Source of the DNA: an uncultured Glaciecola sp.
GTDB taxonomy: Bacteria > Pseudomonadota > Gammaproteobacteria > Enterobacterales > Alteromonadaceae
Direction of reading: 5' to 3'
DNA length: 64,000 nt
NCBI GenBank assembly: GCA_947496235.1
Contig: CANMCE010000002.1
Coordinates: 186,001 to 250,000, forward strand
The position numbers and the translations under genes were made by a program. The notes beneath the pieces were generated by a model that was not told the DNA's origin, ran no database searches, and saw nothing but the letters and a program-made list of their open reading frames with translations. How positions within the stretch are numbered: position 1 is the first letter of the stretch; every line of letters begins with the position of its first letter. This document shows positions 33,409-41,751 of the stretch, piece by piece.

Positions 33409-35015
33409 CGACTCGAAATCCTCCCATCTTCTACATGCCAAGATTGGTTAAACCAACTTTCTGGCAGACTTTTATGGGAAGCCCAAATAACTGTTTTATG
33501 CATGAGTTTTTTATGAATTAGATGGGCTATTTGCTGATGCTGATCTTGGGTTAAATGTGCGGTAGGTTCGTCTAACAACACACATTCTTTATTTTGAAGC
33601 AATATTCTAGCAAGAGCGAGACGATGAGCTTCGCCGCCAGATAACAATGGATACTCTCCTAAACAAGTATCTAGGCCATAGGGGAGTTTGGAATACCACT
33701 GAGTCAATTCCACTTCATCTAATGCCTGCAAAATCTCCCCGTCATTAATGAGAGCATGTCCCATAGATAAGTTATCTCTTAAGCTGGCATTGAGTACTTT
33801 GGTTTCTTGAGTCATCAGCGCAAGATCGCCTGATAGTTTGTGAGAAGCTTGTCTAAACCCCATTAAGGCTTCTAATAAAGCCGTTTTACCCGCACCAGAT
33901 CTTCCATTCAAACTTACCCAGTCACCCGCAGATAGTTGTAATTTGTTAGCTACCAAAGTGGGGGTATGTACCCGATAGTTGAGCCAGGCAATACCGGTAA
34001 AGTGAGATTGTTTCTGTGGTTGTGGGATATCTACCAGCACATTTAATAGTCGATCAGCGCCAGCTTCGGCTTTAGCTTTTTGGTGGTAAAACTTACCTAA
34101 TGCGCGCAATTCTGAGAATAACAACGGACTGACAAGCAACATAAAAAGGCCATGGTGCAAACTTATCGCAGGTCCAAGGTTGATTTCGCCTAGCATAGTA
34201 AAACCAATAAATACGGCTACCAAGGCTATGGAAATAGTGGCAAAGAAATCCAGTACAGTATTGGAAAGAAATGCCACTGATACAACACTCATTGTTTTAC
34301 GATTGACAATAGCACTGGCATCTTGGATTCGCTTTGTTTGCTGTTCATGCTGAAAGCTAGCCGTAATCAATGGCATGGCTTTAAGTCTATCCGAAAACAT
34401 GTCCCCCAAGCGCTCGAGCGCCAAAAAATGTTTTTTATGTAAATTAGCTGCGCCTTTGCCGACTAAAATCATAAACAGCGGCACTAATGGCAGGGTAAAA
34501 ACTAGGGTTAACCCAACCACATAATGAATAGGGAATATCACCACTAAGACCAATATTGGGGCAATGCCGGATAACCACTTTTGCACATTATATTGGGTAA
34601 AAAACTGCGCAATATCAGGTACATTTTCTAACAGTAATTGCTGCCAAAAAGTAGCTGAATATTGGCGCGTAATAGCAAGTTGTTGCTGATTCAAAACCTG
34701 ATGGATTTTCTGTTCAAGGTCAGCTTCTATCTTGTGCTTAGTATTTAGTGCTAAAAAATCAGCAACCCATGCACAGATTGCCCAACTACCAATAGCTATT
34801 AGCATTGGCGTAAATTGAGTGAATAAAATAGCTTGTTGCTCAACTACAACTAAGTGAATTTGGTGAGCGAAAAACCAAAACGCACTGACCTGAGCAACAA
34901 GCTGTAAAATTTTAATCCCCAATATTTGCAGTTGACGTTGACGATACGGCTTGGCTAATTGATTTAGCCAAGCACGGGTTTGTTCAACAGAAATTGGGGA
35001 TTGATTATTCTGCAT
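33405..35015 (-). CDS. cydD: ABC exporter subunit CydD
   Basis: Partner of CydC in the thiol exporter of the inner membrane. The 536-residue protein shows a six-helix membrane domain and an ATPase with Walker A NGRSGAGKT, signature LLSGGEAHRLALARILL and Walker B ECVLLDEPTAHL. Its ATG shares one base with the cydX stop (TAATG), and its own TGA overlaps the cydC start, so the whole stretch should be translationally coupled. Confidence 0.92.
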   Translation of the reverse strand: MQNNQSPISVEQTRAWLNQLAKPYRQRQLQILGIKILQLVAQVSAFWFFAHQIHLVVVEQQAILFTQFTPMLIAIGSWAICAWVADFLALNTKHKIEADLEQKIHQVLNQQQLAITRQYSATFWQQLLLENVPDIAQFFTQYNVQKWLSGIAPILVLVVIFPIHYVVGLTLVFTLPLVPLFMILVGKGAANLHKKHFLALERLGDMFSDRLKAMPLITASFQHEQQTKRIQDASAIVNRKTMSVVSVAFLSNTVLDFFATISIALVAVFIGFTMLGEINLGPAISLHHGLFMLLVSPLLFSELRALGKFYHQKAKAEAGADRLLNVLVDIPQPQKQSHFTGIAWLNYRVHTPTLVANKLQLSAGDWVSLNGRSGAGKTALLEALMGFRQASHKLSGDLALMTQETKVLNASLRDNLSMGHALINDGEILQALDEVELTQWYSKLPYGLDTCLGEYPLLSGGEAHRLALARILLQNKECVLLDEPTAHLTQDQHQQIAHLIHKKLMHKTVIWASHKSLPESWFNQSWHVEDGRISSR

Positions 35016-35125
35016 TACTCTTGTTCCGGACGGTCCATATCTTCGGTAGATTCAAGCCACATCGCGTTGATGATGCCGAATGAACAAGCTAGTAATACGC
35101 CTAAAATCCAAGTGAAATACCACAT
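35015..35125 (-). CDS. cydX: Cytochrome bd oxidase small subunit CydX
   Basis: A 36-residue single-helix subunit that stabilises the haem site of the bd oxidase. The sequence starts MWYFTWILGVLLACSFGIIN and continues AMWLESTED, matching CydX/YbgT closely. GGAGTTCGACT precedes the ATG, with AAGGAG as ribosome site. It lies 14 bp downstream of cydB and its stop overlaps the cydD start by one base. Confidence 0.95.
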   Translation of the reverse strand: MWYFTWILGVLLACSFGIINAMWLESTEDMDRPEQE

Positions 35126-35139
35126 AGTCGAACTCCTTA

Positions 35140-36276
35140 TTAATAGATTGCGTGAGACTTATTTAAGTCTGCTTGTTTAATGCGTCCACGCATGACCCAG
35201 AAACCATAAAGGGTGTAGGACAGAACGATAGGCACAAAAATACAAGCCACAATAAACATAGTTTTTAAGGTCAGTAGAGACGAAGTAGCATCCCAAACGG
35301 TTAGACTGGCTTCTGGCATAGTGCTACTTGGCATTAAAAACGGAAACATTGAAAAACCTGCGGTTAGTATGATGCCGGTAATGGTCAGTGAACTTGTTAT
35401 GAAGGCAAGTCCATTGTGGCCTTGATAAGACATCCAAGCACAGGCCAAGGCACCACCAATACCAAGAATGGGGGCAATCAACATCCACGGATAATTAGCA
35501 TAATTTGCTAACCAGCCGCCGCTGACCACTTCTACTGTTTTGGTTAACGGGTTACTGGTCGCTTGCGTGTCGATAATAGAAGTGACTGCATAGCCATCAA
35601 CACCTAATGCGAGGTAAATACCCGCTAAGATAAATAACCCAGCAGTGGCCAAAGATAAGATAACTGACACAGCTCTGGCGCGTTGTAATAGCAATCCATC
35701 GGTTTTAAGTTGTAACCAGGTAGCACCATGGTTTAATAACATGGCGACAGAAACTAAGCCCGCAAGCAAAGCAAAGGGAGTTAACAAGCCGAAAAAACTG
35801 CCCGTATACGTTGCTTTAAGTGTGTTATCTAGTTCAAAAGGCACACCTAAAAGCAGATTACCAAATGCCACACCAAAAATAAGAATCGGAATGATACCGC
35901 CAGCAAATAACGCCCAATCCCACATTAAACGCCACTTCTTATTCGGTAATTTACTGCGATAATCAAAGCCTAAAGGTCGCATCCACAAGGCAATTAAGGT
36001 AAGCGCCAAAGCGAGATAAAAACCTGAGAATGCGGTAGCGTAAATCATTGGCCAAGCAGCAAAAATAGCACCGCCAGCGGTAATAAACCAAACTTGATTG
36101 CCATCCCAGTGAGGACCTATGGTATTAATCATCACCCGACGATCTTCATCGGTTTTGCCGACTAAGGTGAGTAGAGCTCCAACGCCCAAATCGAAACCAT
36201 CAGTTATTGCAAAGCCAATTAGCAGCACGCCAACTAACACCCACCAAACAACGCGAAGAAATTCATAATCGATCAT
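35140..36276 (-). CDS. cydB: Cytochrome bd ubiquinol oxidase subunit II
   Basis: The second large subunit of the quinol oxidase in the inner membrane. The 378-residue protein has nine hydrophobic segments and the conserved N-terminus [20 protein letters not shown] followed by [13 protein letters not shown], and [17 protein letters not shown] after the third turn. Its start overlaps the cydA stop by 4 bp (36273-36276). Full length for the family. Confidence 0.96.
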   Translation of the reverse strand: MIDYEFLRVVWWVLVGVLLIGFAITDGFDLGVGALLTLVGKTDEDRRVMINTIGPHWDGNQVWFITAGGAIFAAWPMIYATAFSGFYLALALTLIALWMRPLGFDYRSKLPNKKWRLMWDWALFAGGIIPILIFGVAFGNLLLGVPFELDNTLKATYTGSFFGLLTPFALLAGLVSVAMLLNHGATWLQLKTDGLLLQRARAVSVILSLATAGLFILAGIYLALGVDGYAVTSIIDTQATSNPLTKTVEVVSGGWLANYANYPWMLIAPILGIGGALACAWMSYQGHNGLAFITSSLTITGIILTAGFSMFPFLMPSSTMPEASLTVWDATSSLLTLKTMFIVACIFVPIVLSYTLYGFWVMRGRIKQADLNKSHAIY

Positions 36277-37859
36277 GATTGTGCTCCTTGAGGTTCTGCG
36301 CCAATTGTAGAAGCATCTTCCAATGCTTTTTCAGACTCTGCGAAAGTCGCAGAAGGGCCTTTCTTGGCATATTTTTGCATCAAATAAAATGCGGCAATAA
36401 ACATCAACGTATAAAAAGTAGTGTAAGCGACCATGGTGATGACCACGTCAGTTACGGTTAAGTTAGATACTGATGTGTGAACAGGTAAAATCTCGGCGAT
36501 AGACCAGGGTTGGCGACCGTACTCGGCAACAAACCATCCAGCTTCAGAGGCTATCCAAGGTAATGGTAAGCTCCAAACGGCGGCTTTTAGTAACCAGCGA
36601 GGTTTGGTTATCTGATGTTTAGTTGAGTAGTAGAAAGCTAAAACGAATAACACTAGCATTGCCACGCCTGATGCTACCATCAACCTGAAACTCCAAAATA
36701 ATGGCGCAACTTTGGGGATGCTGTAATCAACCGCTTTGGCTATAGCTTCTTCACTTGGGTTAGTGATGTCTTGAGTGAAAGGTTGCAATAGCATTGCATA
36801 ACCAAGATCGTCTTTATGATCTTCAAACACTTGTCTCTCGGCAGCTGTTGCTGTGTTAGTTCTCACTTTATCTAACACTTCATAGGCCTGAATACCGGAA
36901 AGAATGCGCTCGCGATGATGTATTTTATGGTCTTTTAAGCCGGTAACTTCTTCGTCTAGTGAGCGAGTAGCTATGATACCCATGGCATAAGGGATTTGAA
37001 TTGCATAATCTACCGTTTGGGTTTCGTCATTTGGAAGCCCTACTATAGTAAATGGTGCAGGTGCAGGATGGGTTTCATATTCAGCTTCAACTGCTGCCAG
37101 TTTGACTTTCTGAACATCACCTAATTCGTAGCCACTTTCATCGCCAAGCACTATTACTGACAATACAGATGCCAAACCGAAACTAGCGGCGATAGCAAAA
37201 GAGCGGCGAGCAAACGCAATATCTCGGCCTTTAAGTAAGTAATATGAAGAGATGGCCAATACGAAAATAGCGGCGGTTACATATCCAGCGGAGACTGTGT
37301 GCACAAATTTAACCTGAGCAACAGGGTTGAACATGACTTCGGTAAAGCTAGTCATTTCCATTCGCATAGATTCAAAGTTAAATTCCGCGCCTACTGGATA
37401 TTGCATCCAACCGTTGGCAATTAGAATCCACAATGCTGAAAAGTTTGAGCCTAAGGCTACCAACCAAGTTGCCATCAAATGCTTAACCTTTGACATGCGA
37501 TCCCAGCCGAAAAAGAATAGACCAACGAAGGTTGATTCAAGAAAGAAAGCCATCAAACCTTCAATGGCTAAAGGGGCGCCGAAAATATCCCCTACGTAAT
37601 GAGAATAATATGACCAGTTCATGCCAAACTGGAATTCCATGGTTAAACCAGTTGCTACACCAATGGCGAAGTTAATCCCAAACAATTTGCCCCAAAACTT
37701 GGTCATTTGTTTGTAGATTTCCTTTCCTGTCATTACATAAACCGATTCCATTATTGCCAACATAAAGGTGAGCCCTAGTGTTAGCGGAACGAAAATGAAA
37801 TGAAACATTGCTGTCATGGCAAATTGCAACCGAGAAAGCTCGACTAGCGTCTCATTCAT
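36273..37859 (-). CDS. cydA: Cytochrome bd ubiquinol oxidase subunit I
   Basis: Catalytic subunit carrying haems b558, b595 and d. The 528-residue protein shows haem ligand H20 in [19 protein letters not shown], the haem-associated block [18 protein letters not shown], and the long Q-loop of the E. coli type ([18 protein letters not shown] then [10 protein letters not shown]). This long-loop form is the one reported to tolerate sulfide in E. coli. It is first in the unit cydABX-cydDC-pdo-phosphatase, about 50 bp downstream of a sigma-54-type promoter sequence, so induction by the nearby FisR-like activator is likely. Confidence 0.96.
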   Translation of the reverse strand: MNETLVELSRLQFAMTAMFHFIFVPLTLGLTFMLAIMESVYVMTGKEIYKQMTKFWGKLFGINFAIGVATGLTMEFQFGMNWSYYSHYVGDIFGAPLAIEGLMAFFLESTFVGLFFFGWDRMSKVKHLMATWLVALGSNFSALWILIANGWMQYPVGAEFNFESMRMEMTSFTEVMFNPVAQVKFVHTVSAGYVTAAIFVLAISSYYLLKGRDIAFARRSFAIAASFGLASVLSVIVLGDESGYELGDVQKVKLAAVEAEYETHPAPAPFTIVGLPNDETQTVDYAIQIPYAMGIIATRSLDEEVTGLKDHKIHHRERILSGIQAYEVLDKVRTNTATAAERQVFEDHKDDLGYAMLLQPFTQDITNPSEEAIAKAVDYSIPKVAPLFWSFRLMVASGVAMLVLFVLAFYYSTKHQITKPRWLLKAAVWSLPLPWIASEAGWFVAEYGRQPWSIAEILPVHTSVSNLTVTDVVITMVAYTTFYTLMFIAAFYLMQKYAKKGPSATFAESEKALEDASTIGAEPQGAQS

Positions 37860-37907
37860 GATTTGTCTCCTAAACTAAATAAAAACAATAAAAACTATTT
37901 TGCGTTT

Positions 37908-37923
37908 AGCATAGGTTGTGCCA
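37908..37923 (-). promoter_or_regulatory. Sigma-54-type promoter of the cyd operon
   Basis: On the minus strand TGGCACA-ACCT-ATGCT has the -24 GG and -12 GC dinucleotides separated by exactly 10 bases and matches the consensus TGGCACG-N4-TTGCT at nearly all other positions. It ends about 50 bp before the cydA ATG, the same distance as the sqr site. A sigma-54 activator gene lies about 2.3 kb away. Confidence 0.7.
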
Positions 37924-38011
37924 TACCAAGAAAGTAATTTATGTATATGAAATATATGAAAAAATTTATTCTTTCGTGATTGATTATGCAGGCTTCGGTC
38001 AGAGATGACAA

Positions 38012-38039
38012 AAACGACTGACATATTTGTCAGTCGTTT
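38012..38039 (-). terminator. Terminator downstream of the sqr/haem-protein unit
   Basis: A perfect 12-bp stem (38012-38023 with 38028-38039) with a four-base loop is followed, on the minus strand, by TTTTTG. It separates the sqr-DUF3365 unit from the cyd operon. The stem contains TGACA/TGTCA, also seen in the putative FisR dyad, so a double use as a binding site cannot be excluded. Confidence 0.82.
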
Positions 38040-38070
38040 CTTTAGGATAGAATACGGATTTAGTTGCGTG

Positions 38071-38691
38071 TTAAAGATCTTTGGTTAGGGTAAAAGCGCC
38101 TCGAATATCTTCTAAAGTAAACCCTGTTGCAGCATCCTTAGGATATTTTTCGTGAATGACAGTTCTGACTTCTTCACTAATTGAAGTGCCATGACAGGCT
38201 AAACATACTTGGCCAGTAGGAATAGCCTTCATCATCCTAAATTGATTGTCTTGAATTGAAGTAACCATCAAAGTATCTGGTGCGGCGCCCGACTTAAAGG
38301 ACTTATCAAAAGCGATGAGATTCTGAGTTTCCCAATCATCAGGCTGATTTGCTTGGTTTCGAGTTTTTAGACTAGTGCGAGCAAGTTGCCAACCATGGGT
38401 AGATAACTTGTCCGCTATTTTAGGCGCTTCTTGATGACAAACTTCTACCGCTGCAGTTAAACCTTGCGTCTGAATCGTTGTAACCAAGGTGTGCTTTAAG
38501 GTTTCAGCGAATTTGCTTATTCGCATTTTGCCTTCCAGCGCTAACGCTTCTTGTTCATTGACAATTTCAGCGTCGGTCAGTGCTGGTTTTTCAGCTAAGG
38601 AAATTGCGTCAGAGCCTTCTGCGGGTTGTTGAGCTGACACATTCAAATAAACCAATAAAAGAGCTGGCGCAATATAACGACTTGCTGTCAT
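38071..38691 (-). CDS. Periplasmic c-type haem protein, DUF3365 (Tll0287-like)
   Basis: A 206-residue exported protein with a signal peptide (residues 1-20, ending NVSAQQ). It has one haem-c attachment site, CLACHG, near residue 168, preceded by the DUF3365 pattern of paired helices (VCHQEAPKIADKLS) and followed by RGAFTLTKDL. Such proteins are haem-based sensors or electron carriers. It is 12 bp downstream of sqr and ends before a terminator, so it belongs to the sulfide regulon; it may accept electrons or sense the redox state. The functional role is an inference. Confidence 0.8.
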   Translation of the reverse strand: MTASRYIAPALLLVYLNVSAQQPAEGSDAISLAEKPALTDAEIVNEQEALALEGKMRISKFAETLKHTLVTTIQTQGLTAAVEVCHQEAPKIADKLSTHGWQLARTSLKTRNQANQPDDWETQNLIAFDKSFKSGAAPDTLMVTSIQDNQFRMMKAIPTGQVCLACHGTSISEEVRTVIHEKYPKDAATGFTLEDIRGAFTLTKDL

Positions 38692-38703
38692 GTTGTTATC
38701 CTT

Positions 38704-39981
38704 TTACTCGTGTTCTGTTCTTTCTATTCCAAGCACTTTTAGTACGTATTTTTCATAAACTGGCTCGCTGGTGCCCGTCTTCATTTTTCGCATAAAGTAC
38801 TTTTCAAAGGCAATTTTGGCAATATGCACCCATTTTCCTTTTTTAAACCAAGTGATATTACGTGGTGGAATTTGCGGCATTGCCACAAAAGCTGCACCAG
38901 TATCCCCCATGTCTGCAAGACATATAGCATGCCAGGTGCCTTTTGTAGACGGCGCCTGACCATCGACAATGATGGCTTTAAGATTATGTGCAATAGCCGT
39001 CATCATGGTTTCGATCATGTAACCTGTTTTTGGCGTCCCCGTTGGCACTGGCGTTACTTCTACTGGCGGAATTGCCACACAAACACCGCCTGAAAAAATG
39101 TTTGGGTAAGTTGGATTGCGTTGATACTCATCGGTGATCACAAAGCCTTTGGGGTTACATAAGCCTTCAACCTTAGCGACCGCATCTATACCTGCAAAAG
39201 GTGGTATCAACATAGAATGATTAAAGGGTAATTCATGTTGATATTCGGCCTCGCCTTTGCGGTTAAATTCCGACACAAACATAGTACCGTCTTCGACTTT
39301 GTCTACACTGGCATTACAAGTCCACTTGATATCCCGAGTACGCAGTTCAGATTCCAATACTGATTTAGAATCGCCAACACCTCCCAAACCAAGGTGACCT
39401 ATGTAGGGCTCGCTAGTAACAAAATGAATCGGTACTTTGTGACGAATTTTTGCGTTACGTAGCGCTTTATCTAATATAAAGGCGTATTCATAAGCTGGGC
39501 CAAAACAGCTCGCGCCCTGAAAAGCACCCACAACCACAGGTCCAGGGTCTTTTACCAATCGTTCGAAATCTTCGTAGCATTGCTCGGCGTGATCAAGGGT
39601 GCAGATTGATTGCGTGTATCCTTTAGGACCTGCACCTGGAATAGTGTCAAAAGCTAATTTGGGGCCGGTAGCTATAATCAAATAATCATAGTCGATAACG
39701 TCCCCTTGTTCGGTCTTCAATTGATTATTCTTGGCGTCAATTTCGATTACCTTACCGCATACAAAACCTATATTTTTTTTACTCAAATATTTTTCAATAG
39801 GTAAGGTAATAGCCTCAGCATGTCGCCATCCGACAGCAACCCAAGGATTTGAAGGAACGAACCTAAACTCAGGCCTTTCATTAACAACAACGACTTCGTG
39901 ATCTTTACCTAAAATTTCTTTTGTTTCATAAGCTGCAGGCATTCCACCTGTTCCAGCACCTAACACCACAACTTTAGCCAT
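38704..39981 (-). CDS. sqr: Sulfide:quinone oxidoreductase
   Basis: Membrane-associated FAD enzyme that oxidises sulfide to sulfane sulfur and reduces quinone. The 425-residue protein has the FAD-binding GAGTGGMPAAYE (8-19), ATGPKLAFDTIPG near 104, and cysteines at 159 (QGASCFGP) and in GGVCVAIPP near 347, the positions of the redox-active pair in SQR enzymes. The C-terminal tail is amphipathic, suiting peripheral membrane binding. It is transcribed divergently from the FisR-type regulator, has GAGAGG before the ATG, and lies about 60 bp downstream of a sigma-54-type promoter. Flavocytochrome-c-type relatives exist, but the context favours SQR. Confidence 0.87.
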   Translation of the reverse strand: MAKVVVLGAGTGGMPAAYETKEILGKDHEVVVVNERPEFRFVPSNPWVAVGWRHAEAITLPIEKYLSKKNIGFVCGKVIEIDAKNNQLKTEQGDVIDYDYLIIATGPKLAFDTIPGAGPKGYTQSICTLDHAEQCYEDFERLVKDPGPVVVGAFQGASCFGPAYEYAFILDKALRNAKIRHKVPIHFVTSEPYIGHLGLGGVGDSKSVLESELRTRDIKWTCNASVDKVEDGTMFVSEFNRKGEAEYQHELPFNHSMLIPPFAGIDAVAKVEGLCNPKGFVITDEYQRNPTYPNIFSGGVCVAIPPVEVTPVPTGTPKTGYMIETMMTAIAHNLKAIIVDGQAPSTKGTWHAICLADMGDTGAAFVAMPQIPPRNITWFKKGKWVHIAKIAFEKYFMRKMKTGTSEPVYEKYVLKVLGIERTEHE

Positions 39982-40039
39982 CGAATTATCCTCTCATTCG
40001 GTTGCCACCGAAATATTTGTAATTTGTAAAACTTATGTA

Positions 40040-40055
40040 AACAAAAGACGTGCCA
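40040..40055 (-). promoter_or_regulatory. Sigma-54-type promoter of sqr
   Basis: On the minus strand TGGCACG-TCTT-TTGTT matches the full -24 box and keeps the 10-base spacing; the -12 element is TTGTT rather than TTGCT, one mismatch at the usually conserved C. The site ends about 58 bp before the sqr ATG. Confidence 0.6.
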
Positions 40056-40137
40056 AAAATGATAAACATCTATCTAATTGAATTTTTTAGAAAAAATACT
40101 CTAAGGAAAAATTAAGTTGTTTTAACGTTGCGTTTTA

Positions 40138-40172
40138 TGTCAAATTTGTCAAAGTTAAAGACAGCAATGACA
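40138..40172. promoter_or_regulatory. Symmetric TGTC/GACA dyad, candidate activator site
   Basis: TGTC at 40138 and 40147 and GACA at 40160 and 40169 form the perfectly symmetric pattern TGTC-N5-TGTC-N9-GACA-N5-GACA. Its centre is about 100 bp upstream of the sqr -24 box, the usual distance for an enhancer of a sigma-54 activator, and it lies just before the regulator's own start, so autoregulation would follow. Confidence 0.55.
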
Positions 40173-40195
40173 GAATAAAAACTAGGTAATTCTTT

Positions 40196-41488
40196 ATGTC
40201 AATCGTGCAATCTATGATCAACGCTATCGATAAACCGGCTATTTTTATTAACAATAATTATGAAATATTGGCTGTTAACGATGCTTATCGAGACACCTAT
40301 GAAACAGAAGTAAAGGTAGGTACCAGTCGTTGTTTTGAAATTTCTCATGGACATAGTAAGCCTTGCGATAAGCATGGCGAGGAGTGTCCAATCCAGCAGT
40401 GTGCTAAAACTGAAAAAGCAGCAAGTGTTATTCACATTCATAATGTGGCCGGTGGTAAAACCTACTGCGATATTTTGATGAAACCGGTTAAGGATGAAAA
40501 TGGCATTACTACCGGCTATCTAGAAATTTTAGACCGCATTAACTTTGCTTCAGCAGAGTCTCAAGACAACAAAATGATAGGCACATCAGCGCCATTTAAG
40601 GAAATGTTAACTAAGATAAATCGCGCAGCAAAATCAGAAATTGCAGTACTCTTGCACGGTGAAACCGGCACAGGTAAAGAATTAGTTGCCAAAGCTTTAC
40701 ATGCTTCTAGTCGAAGAGCTGAAAAGCCCTTTGTTGTTATTGAGTGTACAGGGTTGAATGAGAACTTGTTTGAGTCTGAACTTTTTGGGCATGAAAAAGG
40801 GGCCTTTACCGGCGCCACTCATGCAAAAAAAGGGTTGATTGAAATTGCCAATGGTGGCACGGTATTTTTTGATGAAATAGCCGATGTACCTCTAAGCATG
40901 CAGGTAAAATTGCTAAGGTTATTAGAAACGCAATGCTACCGCACCGTTGGTGGCATTAAACAGCGCAAAGCTGATTTTCGTTTGATCTGTGCCAGCCACA
41001 AGAATTTGCTCGATTTGGTCGACCAAGGGGAGTTTCGACAAGATCTCTATTATCGTATTGCTGGTTTTCCCATCGATCTACCTTCTCTGAGTCAAAGAGA
41101 GGAAGATATACCTGCGTTAGCCAAACATTTTTTAAGTCAATCAGAAATGCGACATAAAAAATTTAGTCCAGAATCCCTTAAAAAACTGTCTGAATACCGA
41201 TTCCCGGGAAATATAAGGGAACTGAAAAATATAGTGGAGCAGGCGGCGTTGTTAGCGAATGAAGATGTTATATCGCTAGATGATTTACCTGCTCAGGTTA
41301 AACCTAATACAACAAACGCAAAGCAAGCCTTAACCAAATTAATGTCCTTGGATGACGCTGAAAAATCCTATTTGCAGCATTTGTGTGAATCAGAGCAATT
41401 ACCAATCGATGAATTAGCAGCTAAATTGGAAGTAAGTACTCGCACACTTTATAGGAAGCTACAAAAATACGGGCTGAAATATGAATAA
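40196..41488 (+). CDS. fisR: FisR-like sigma-54-dependent sulfane-sulfur-responsive activator
   Basis: Enhancer-binding protein of 430 residues. An N-terminal PAS-like sensor (1-120) is followed by an AAA+ domain with Walker A GETGTGKE, the sigma-54-contacting loop GAFTGA and Walker B GGTVFFDEIADVP, and a C-terminal Fis-type HTH (LAAKLEVSTRTLYRKL). The sensor contains C46, C57 and C64; the spacings of 11 and 7 equal those of C53, C64 and C71, the persulfide-sensing cysteines of FisR. C69 is an extra one. It is divergent from sqr, whose upstream region has a sigma-54-type promoter and a dyad. Assignment as the switch for sqr and cyd operons is a strong inference. Confidence 0.85.
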   Translation: MSIVQSMINAIDKPAIFINNNYEILAVNDAYRDTYETEVKVGTSRCFEISHGHSKPCDKHGEECPIQQCAKTEKAASVIHIHNVAGGKTYCDILMKPVKDENGITTGYLEILDRINFASAESQDNKMIGTSAPFKEMLTKINRAAKSEIAVLLHGETGTGKELVAKALHASSRRAEKPFVVIECTGLNENLFESELFGHEKGAFTGATHAKKGLIEIANGGTVFFDEIADVPLSMQVKLLRLLETQCYRTVGGIKQRKADFRLICASHKNLLDLVDQGEFRQDLYYRIAGFPIDLPSLSQREEDIPALAKHFLSQSEMRHKKFSPESLKKLSEYRFPGNIRELKNIVEQAALLANEDVISLDDLPAQVKPNTTNAKQALTKLMSLDDAEKSYLQHLCESEQLPIDELAAKLEVSTRTLYRKLQKYGLKYE

Positions 41489-41497
41489 CGTCAGCCC
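41471..41497. terminator. Hairpin overlapping the end of fisR
   Basis: GGGCTGA (41471-41477) pairs with TCAGCCC (41491-41497) between the convergent fisR and DUF2892 genes, followed by AATTTCG. Likely a weak bidirectional terminator. Confidence 0.45.
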
Positions 41498-41516
41498 AAT
41501 TTCGATATGAAAATCG

Positions 41517-41738
41517 TTATTCAGTAATTCCTGTTGCTAACTCTTTTTCGGTTTTAAAGCCAAAGACTTTACGCAACACTATGGTCGCAGGACAAAAGCC
41601 GGTAAAGCTTTGTTGGAATAGGTTGGCACCAATAAATACAGTAAACCACACAAAATTTGGATGCACCCAAACAGTGAGCGCTACTGACAATAACACCATA
41701 AAGCCTGCAAAAGCGGTTAATGCACGTTCAGATGACAT
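41517..41738 (-). CDS. DUF2892 (YgaP-type) inner-membrane protein
   Basis: A 73-residue protein with two membrane helices and the DUF2892 signature GANLFQQSFTGFCPATIVLRK, as found at the C-terminus of the rhodanese YgaP. TGAGGAG lies five bases before the ATG. Only 13 bp separate it from the barrel-protein gene upstream, so it may be the last gene of the RND operon; on the other side it faces fisR. Stand-alone DUF2892 proteins frequently occur with sulfide-oxidation genes, which fits the neighbourhood better. Rhodanese domain itself is absent. Confidence 0.85.
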   Translation of the reverse strand: MSSERALTAFAGFMVLLSVALTVWVHPNFVWFTVFIGANLFQQSFTGFCPATIVLRKVFGFKTEKELATGITE

Positions 41739-41751
41739 AATTACTCCTCAG

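Noticed and set aside
38012-38039. The TGACA/TGTCA stem as a second copy of the FisR-type dyad
   Set aside because: The half-sites face the opposite way and are only four bases apart, unlike the sqr-region dyad; together with the following T-run the stem is better explained as a terminator.
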